Below, piece by piece: positions 59,581 through 64,000 of a stretch of DNA of 64,000 nucleotides; position 1 is the first letter of the stretch, and every line of letters starts with the position of its first letter. The stretch comes from Betaproteobacteria bacterium (GTDB lineage: Bacteria; Pseudomonadota; Gammaproteobacteria; Burkholderiales; Casimicrobiaceae), in assembly GCA_016717855.1 (NCBI GenBank), contig JADKEV010000026.1, positions 1-64,000 on the forward strand. The letters run 5' to 3'. The notes under the pieces were generated by a model that worked only from the letters and a program-made list of their open reading frames with translations, had not been told where the DNA came from and did not search any database. The translations under genes were made by a program, and so were the position numbers.

Positions 59581-59823
59581 ATGTCGGAAGCCCGGTTGAG
59601 TTCCAAGGGGCAAATCACGGTTCCGCGCGATATTCGCGAGCGCTTGAAGCTGAAGCTCGGGGACAAGATGAGGTTTCGGGTTGCCGACAACGGACAGATA
59701 GTCGTCGAGGCTGCCAAGTACCACATCGGCGAGTTGTACGGCCTGCTGCGCCGCAAGGACGGGAAACCCGTGTCGGTCGAGGCCATGGATGAAGGCTGTT
59801 CGACGGCGCTTCAAGGCCGGACA
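59581..59823 (+). CDS. vapB: Type II antitoxin, VapB (AbrB/SpoVT fold), reads without stop into vapC
   Basis: The AbrB domain (RLSSKGQITVPRDIRERLKL, then GDKMRFRVADNGQIVVE) is followed by the toxin-binding tail (VSVEAMDEG). No stop occurs before the toxin ATG at 59824, which is in the same frame, so the sequence as given encodes one 207-residue chain. If one G of the GG at 59794-59795 is removed, the frame becomes AMDEAVRRRFKAGQ and ends in a TGA overlapping the toxin ATG (ATGA), the normal vapBC layout. A one-base insertion is therefore the better explanation. The end coordinate marks the boundary with the toxin. Confidence 0.8.
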
Positions 59824-60204
59824 ATGAACGGACTCGATACGAATGTGCTGATCCGTTTTCTGGTCGCAGATGACGAGGCGCAGGCCGTCAAGGCCAAACG
59901 CTATATTGAATCCGGACCCAGCTACGTGAATTGCATCGTGTTGAGCGAAGCCGTCTGGGTGCTGGAATCGGCCTACGGATACGACAAGGAGGCGATCGTT
60001 TCGATGCTGGAAAGGCTGCTCTCCACCCACGAAGTCGCGGTGGAGGATGCCGACCTGGCGCTTTCGGCCCTGCACGATTACCGGCGATCCAATGCCGGGT
60101 TCACGGATTGCCTCATCGGACATCGCAACGCCGCCCACGGTTGCGGCGAAACCGGAACTTTCGACAAGCGCACGAAAGGCATCGCCGGGTTCAAATTGCT
60201 GTGA
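59824..60204 (+). CDS. vapC: Type II toxin, VapC (PIN-domain ribonuclease)
   Basis: 126 residues from 59824. PIN catalytic acids are visible: LDTNVLIRFL (Asp), LSEAVWVLE (Glu), GFTDCLIGH (Asp) and TFDKRT (Asp). PIN toxins cut tRNA or rRNA. It is in frame with, and not separated by a stop from, the antitoxin, probably because of an indel upstream (see vapB entry). Confidence 0.9.
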   Translation: MNGLDTNVLIRFLVADDEAQAVKAKRYIESGPSYVNCIVLSEAVWVLESAYGYDKEAIVSMLERLLSTHEVAVEDADLALSALHDYRRSNAGFTDCLIGHRNAAHGCGETGTFDKRTKGIAGFKLL

Positions 60205-60273
60205 CCGGGCAAGAGCTTCAGTCCACGACGTGCGGTCCGCCCAAGCGTAGCTTGCAGGCGCGTTGCCGCGCCC

Positions 60274-63200
60274 TCAATGAAAATCCCGGCTCCCCACCTC
60301 CAGCCTGCCCAGCAGTTCCGTATCGTCGCGCAAGCGCCCCGCGATCACATGGACGACCTCGCCCTGCCGCTCCACATGGCCGTATACGGTCAGCAATTGC
60401 GCGCCCAGTAGTTCCTTCCGCTGGCGGTCGCCGACGTTGGACCAGACGACGATGTTGGCCATCCCGGTTTCGTCCTCGATGGTGACGAACACGACGCCCT
60501 TGGCGGTGTGCGGGCGCTGGCGGCAGGTGACGAGGCCGGTGACGCGGACGATCTGGCCGTGGCGGGCGGCGTTGATCTGCGACGCGTCGAGCGCGCGGCG
60601 CTTGGTCAGCGTCGCGCGGAGCAGCGCCAGCGGATGCCGGCGCAGGGTCAGCGACAGGTTGCGGTAGTCCTCGACGATGTTCTCGCCCTCGGAGGGCGGG
60701 AGCAGTTCCGGCTGCATCGATTCGGCCGGCGCTGATGCACCCAGCGCGATGGGTTCCATCACGCCCAGCGTGTGCCAGTACGCATTGCGGCGATGGCCGG
60801 CCAGCGCATTCAACGCATCGGCGCGCGCGAGCGCGTTCAGGTCGCCGCGGTCGAGCCGGGCGCGCGTGGCCATGTCGCCCACGTCGGCGAAGGGGCGCTC
60901 GCGGCGCGCCGCGGCGATGCGCTCGCCGGCTTCAGCGGCGAGGCCCTTGATCATGCGCAGGCCGAGGCGCAATGCGGGCGCATTCCCCACCCCGCGCTCC
61001 AGCGTGCAATCCCAGTCGCTCGCCGTCACGTCGGCCGGCCGCACATCGATGCGATGCCGTCGCGCGTCCTGCACCAGTTGCGAGGGCGCATAGAAACCCA
61101 TCGGCTGGCTGTTCAGGAGACCGCAGGTGAACGCCGCCGGATGGTGGCGCTTCAGCCACGCCGACGAATACGCGAGCAGCGCGAAGCTGGCCGCGTGCGA
61201 CTCGGGGAAAACCGTATTCGCCGAAACCCTTGATCTGGTTGTAGATCGCCTCCGCGTACTGCGGCGTGTAGCCGTTGGCCAGCATGCCGCCGACGAACTT
61301 GTCGTGAAACGGCTCCAGCCCGCCGCGCCGCTTCCATGCGGCCATCGCGCGGCGCAGCTGGTCGGCTTCGCCCGGGGTGAAGCCGGCGGCGACGACGGCG
61401 AGTTGCATCACCTGTTCCTGGAAGATCGACACGCCCAGCGTGCGCGAGAGCACCTTGGCCACGGCCGGCGACGGATACGTGACCTCCTCGATGCCTTCGC
61501 GCCGGCGCAGGTACGGATGCACCATGTCGCCCATGATGGGGCCGGGGCGGATCAGCGCGACCTCGATCACCAGGTCGTAGAAGTTCGCGGGCTTCAGGCG
61601 CGGCAGCATCGCCATCTGCGCCCGCGATTCGATCTGGAACACGCCCAGCGTGTCGGCGTGCTGGATCATTGCGTAGGTCCGCGGGTCCTCGGGCGGGATG
61701 TCGGCGAGGCCGATCGGCGTGCCGTGAAACTCGCCGATCAGCGCCAGCGTGCGCCGGATCGCGGTGAGCATGCCCAGCGCGAGCACGTCGACTTTCAGCA
61801 GGCCCATCGCGTCCAGGTCGTCCTTGTCCCACTGGATCACCGTGCGCTCGGGCATCGCCGCGTTCTCGACCGGCACCAGCCGCGTGAGTTTGTCGCGGGC
61901 GATGACGAAGCCGCCGGTGTGCTGCGACAGGTGGCGCGGGAAACCGATCAGGGCGCCGGTGACGGCCAGCACTTTTTTCAGCACGTCGTTGTCGGGATCG
62001 AACCCGGCTTCGACCAGGCGCTCCTTCAACACCGTCTCGCCGTCCCACCACGCGACGGTCTGCGACAGGCGATCGAGCTGGTCGAGGCCCAGCCCGAACG
62101 CGCGCCCCGCGTCGCGCAGCGCCGAGCGCGGCCGGTAGGTGATCAGCGCGGCGGCGAGCGCGGCGCGGTGGCGGCCGTACTTGTTGTAGATGTACTGCAT
62201 GACGATTTCGCGCCGCTCGTGCTCGAAGTCGACGTCGATGTCGGGCGGCTCGTTCCGCTCCTTTGACATGAAGCGCTCGAACAGCAGCGAGGAGCGCGCC
62301 GGATCGACCTCGGTGATGCCCAGGCAGTAGCAGACCGCCGAATTCGCCGCCGACCCGCGGCCCTGGCAGAGGATGGCCTGCGAGCGGGCGAAGATCACGA
62401 TGTCGTAGACGGTGAGGAAAAAGGCTTCGGCGCGCATGTCGCCGATCAGCCTGAGTTCGTGCTCGATGATGTCGCGCACGGCTCCGGCAGTCCCGCGGGA
62501 TAGCGGACGGCGGCGCCGGCATAGGTCATCCGCCGCAGGTAGCCGATGGGCGTCTCGCCGGCGGGGACGAGTTCCTCCGGATACTCGTAGCGCAGCTCTT
62601 CGAGATTGAAGTCGCAGCGCGCGGCGACGTTGAGCGTCTCGGCCAGCAGCTCGGCCGGATACAGGTTGGCCAGGCGCCCGATCCCGCGCAGGTGCGGCTC
62701 GCTGTTGGGGCACACGTCGCCTGCGGCCTGCGCCAGCGGCACGCGCAGCCGGATCGCGGTGAGCACGTCGTGCAGGGCTTTCCTCGAACGTTCGTGAAAC
62801 TGGACGCCACCCGCGGCGACCAGCGGCAGATTGGCTGCGGCGCCGACCGCGCGCAGATGCGCGAGCAGGCCGAGATCGTCGGGACCGCGCAGCAGCTCGA
62901 CCGCCAGCCACGCGCGATCTTCGAAGGCGCCGCGCAGCCAGGCCGCGTCGTCCTCGCTGGTGTCGAGATCGCCGACCAGCAGCGCGAGGCAATCGGCGAT
63001 GCCGGCGGCGAGATCGGCGGTGCGCAATTCGTACGCGCCCTTTTTCGCGCGCCCGCGCACCAGCGAAATCAGTTCGCACAGGTTGCCGTAGCCGTTGCGG
63101 TTCTGCGCCAGCAGCACCAGCTTGCGCTGCGGCGCGTCGGCCGGCACGAACTCCGCGCCGATGATCAGCTTGAACGCATGCTCGCGCGCGGCCAGGTGCG

Positions 63201-63354
63201 CGCGCACCGTCCCCGCGACCGAGCACTCATCCGTCAACGCCAGCGCGTGATACCCCAGCGCCTGCGCGCGCTTGACCAGTTCGTCCGGGTGCGACGCGCC
63301 GCGCAGGAACGAGAAGTTGGAGATGCAGTGCAGTTCGGCGTAGCTGGGTTGCAT
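60274..63354 (-). pseudogene. dnaE2: Error-prone DNA polymerase III alpha, DnaE2 (ImuC), two frameshifts
   Basis: Spans 3081 bases, matching the about 1030-residue DnaE2 family. It starts MQPSYAELHCISNFSFLRGA (PHP domain). The first break, near 62475-62485, separates AVRYPAGLPE from VRDIIEHELRLIGDMRAEAF; adding one base (GAGCC to GAGGCC) joins them. The second, at 61204-61207, is a GGGG run: removing one base changes YGFPRVARG into YGFPESHAASFALLAYSSAW, the expected DnaE2 sequence. The polymerase acids PPDIDVDFEHERR and the OB domain (VRVTGLVTCRQRPHTAKGVV) are present. It probably acts with ImuA/ImuB in SOS mutagenesis. Both breaks look like base-calling errors rather than decay. Confidence 0.88.
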
Positions 63355-63372
63355 GGGGAGAAGGGAGCCTCA

Positions 63373-64000
63373 TTATCCAAACACCCCATGCAAAAACCAC
63401 TGCCGGGAGGCGTTCAATTCGCGATAGATCCAGCAGGTTTCCCCCAGCGTGTTGCGGGCGACGAAGTAGTCGCGGGCGACGGGCAGGTTGTCCCACCATC
63501 CGCTCTGGATGCGCTCCGGTCCCGCGAGCAGCGTGAGCGGGCCGTGGTGCAGCGGTTGCGCGTCGCGGGTGATCAGCGCGCGCGGCCGTTCGAGCAGCCA
63601 CGCCGGGCGCGGGCGGGCATGCTGTGACTGAACCGGATAGGCTGCCTTGCTCCGCGTGGCAGGCGCCGGATTTCCCGCGGCTGCAATGAACGGGGTCTGA
63701 TCCCTGTTAACCGCGCTGATAACCGCGCTAACCGCGCCCGCGCTGGTCCACGCATGCTCGGGCCGATGCTCGGCGCGGGGCGCCAGCGTGCACACCTTGT
63801 CGGGGCCCAGCCGCGCGGCGAGGCGGTCGAGCAGCCGCAGCCGGTCTTCGGTCTGCGCGCGCGGATCGGGCAGCCAGCCGCTGGGCGGCGGGACGTATTC
63901 GCACACCGTGTCGATCGCGAGTTCGATCGCGGTGGCCGCCGCCGGCAGCGGCGAGCGCTGCAGTTGCTCGCGCACCAGCAGCAGCCATTGCCGGGCGTCG
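63373..64000 (-). CDS. imuB: ImuB, Y-family polymerase-like protein, C-terminal part (runs off right edge)
   Basis: Open from the window edge to a stop at 63373, about 208 residues. Segments RQWLLLVREQLQR, AIELAIDTVCEYVPPPSGWL, LDRLAARLGPDKVCTLAPRA, EHRPEHAW, DNLPVARDYFVARN and ETCWIYRELNASRQWFLHGVFG match the C-terminal part of ImuB (the beta-clamp-interacting, catalytically dead Y-family protein). Eighteen bases separate it from dnaE2, so they are one transcription unit. The upstream imuA would be outside the window. Confidence 0.9.
   Translation of the reverse strand, partial: DARQWLLLVREQLQRSPLPAAATAIELAIDTVCEYVPPPSGWLPDPRAQTEDRLRLLDRLAARLGPDKVCTLAPRAEHRPEHAWTSAGAVSAVISAVNRDQTPFIAAAGNPAPATRSKAAYPVQSQHARPRPAWLLERPRALITRDAQPLHHGPLTLLAGPERIQSGWWDNLPVARDYFVARNTLGETCWIYRELNASRQWFLHGVFG

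Overview
The window looks like a chromosomal segment of a GC-rich betaproteobacterium. The evidence is the very GC-rich coding sequence, the order tesA/ybbA/ybbP beside mnmH, nadC next to a DUF2970 gene, a LysR gene divergent from a DUF2917 gene, Bug-type and DUF2442 proteins, and NrdR-type boxes before nrdA. I see no rRNA, tRNA, phage or CRISPR. The genus cannot be named from the sequence alone.

Layout. 1-9.8 kb: envelope and secreted proteins (an M36 peptidase with DUF11 repeats, a divergent CSLREAI/beta-helix protein, a proline-rich membrane-anchored protein, a glycine-zipper protein). 9.9-15.8 kb: nucleotide metabolism (MazG-like pyrophosphohydrolase, class Ia ribonucleotide reductase nrdB and nrdA with a DUF2442 and a BON-LysM gene between them). 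16-22.2 kb: an OmpR/CusS-type two-component system, a divergent ECF sigma factor, and a MacAB-like tripartite efflux operon without an outer-membrane gene. 22.2-27.3 kb: mnmH (selU), tesA and the ybbA-ybbP ABC pair. 27.4-32.7 kb: three tandem paralogues of about 550 residues with no family I can name and a PilZ-like C-terminal part. 32.7-41.5 kb: a NatAB-type ABC exporter coupled to a TAP-like hydrolase, nadC, DUF2970, clpB with a heat-shock promoter, and hflX.

41.6-57.2 kb: a small membrane protein; a carbohydrate locus (short-chain dehydrogenase, complete CUT1 ABC importer, a TIM-barrel-like protein of unknown family, a Bug solute-binding protein, SMP-30 lactonase); DUF2917/LysR, a universal stress protein, a ketoglutarate-semialdehyde-type aldehyde dehydrogenase, an EamA transporter and an LpxR-like lipid A deacylase. 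Importer, dehydrogenase, lactonase and aldehyde dehydrogenase fit oxidative breakdown of a sugar or sugar acid, but no dehydratase is present. 57.4-60.2 kb: a BamE-like protein followed by three different toxin-antitoxin modules (MazEF, Doc with a small antitoxin, VapBC). 60.3-64 kb: dnaE2 and the 3' part of imuB, an SOS mutagenesis cassette running off the right edge.

Recurring caution: several otherwise full-length genes (the M36 peptidase, proline-rich protein, TAP-like hydrolase, dnaE2 twice, probably vapB) are broken by single-base indels, several in short G or C runs. This looks more like consensus error in the assembly than gene decay, and it affects the apparent VapB-VapC fusion. Two copies of a repeat with identical 31-base inverted arms lie at 40029-40127 and 47633-47771; the first supplies the clpB stop codon.
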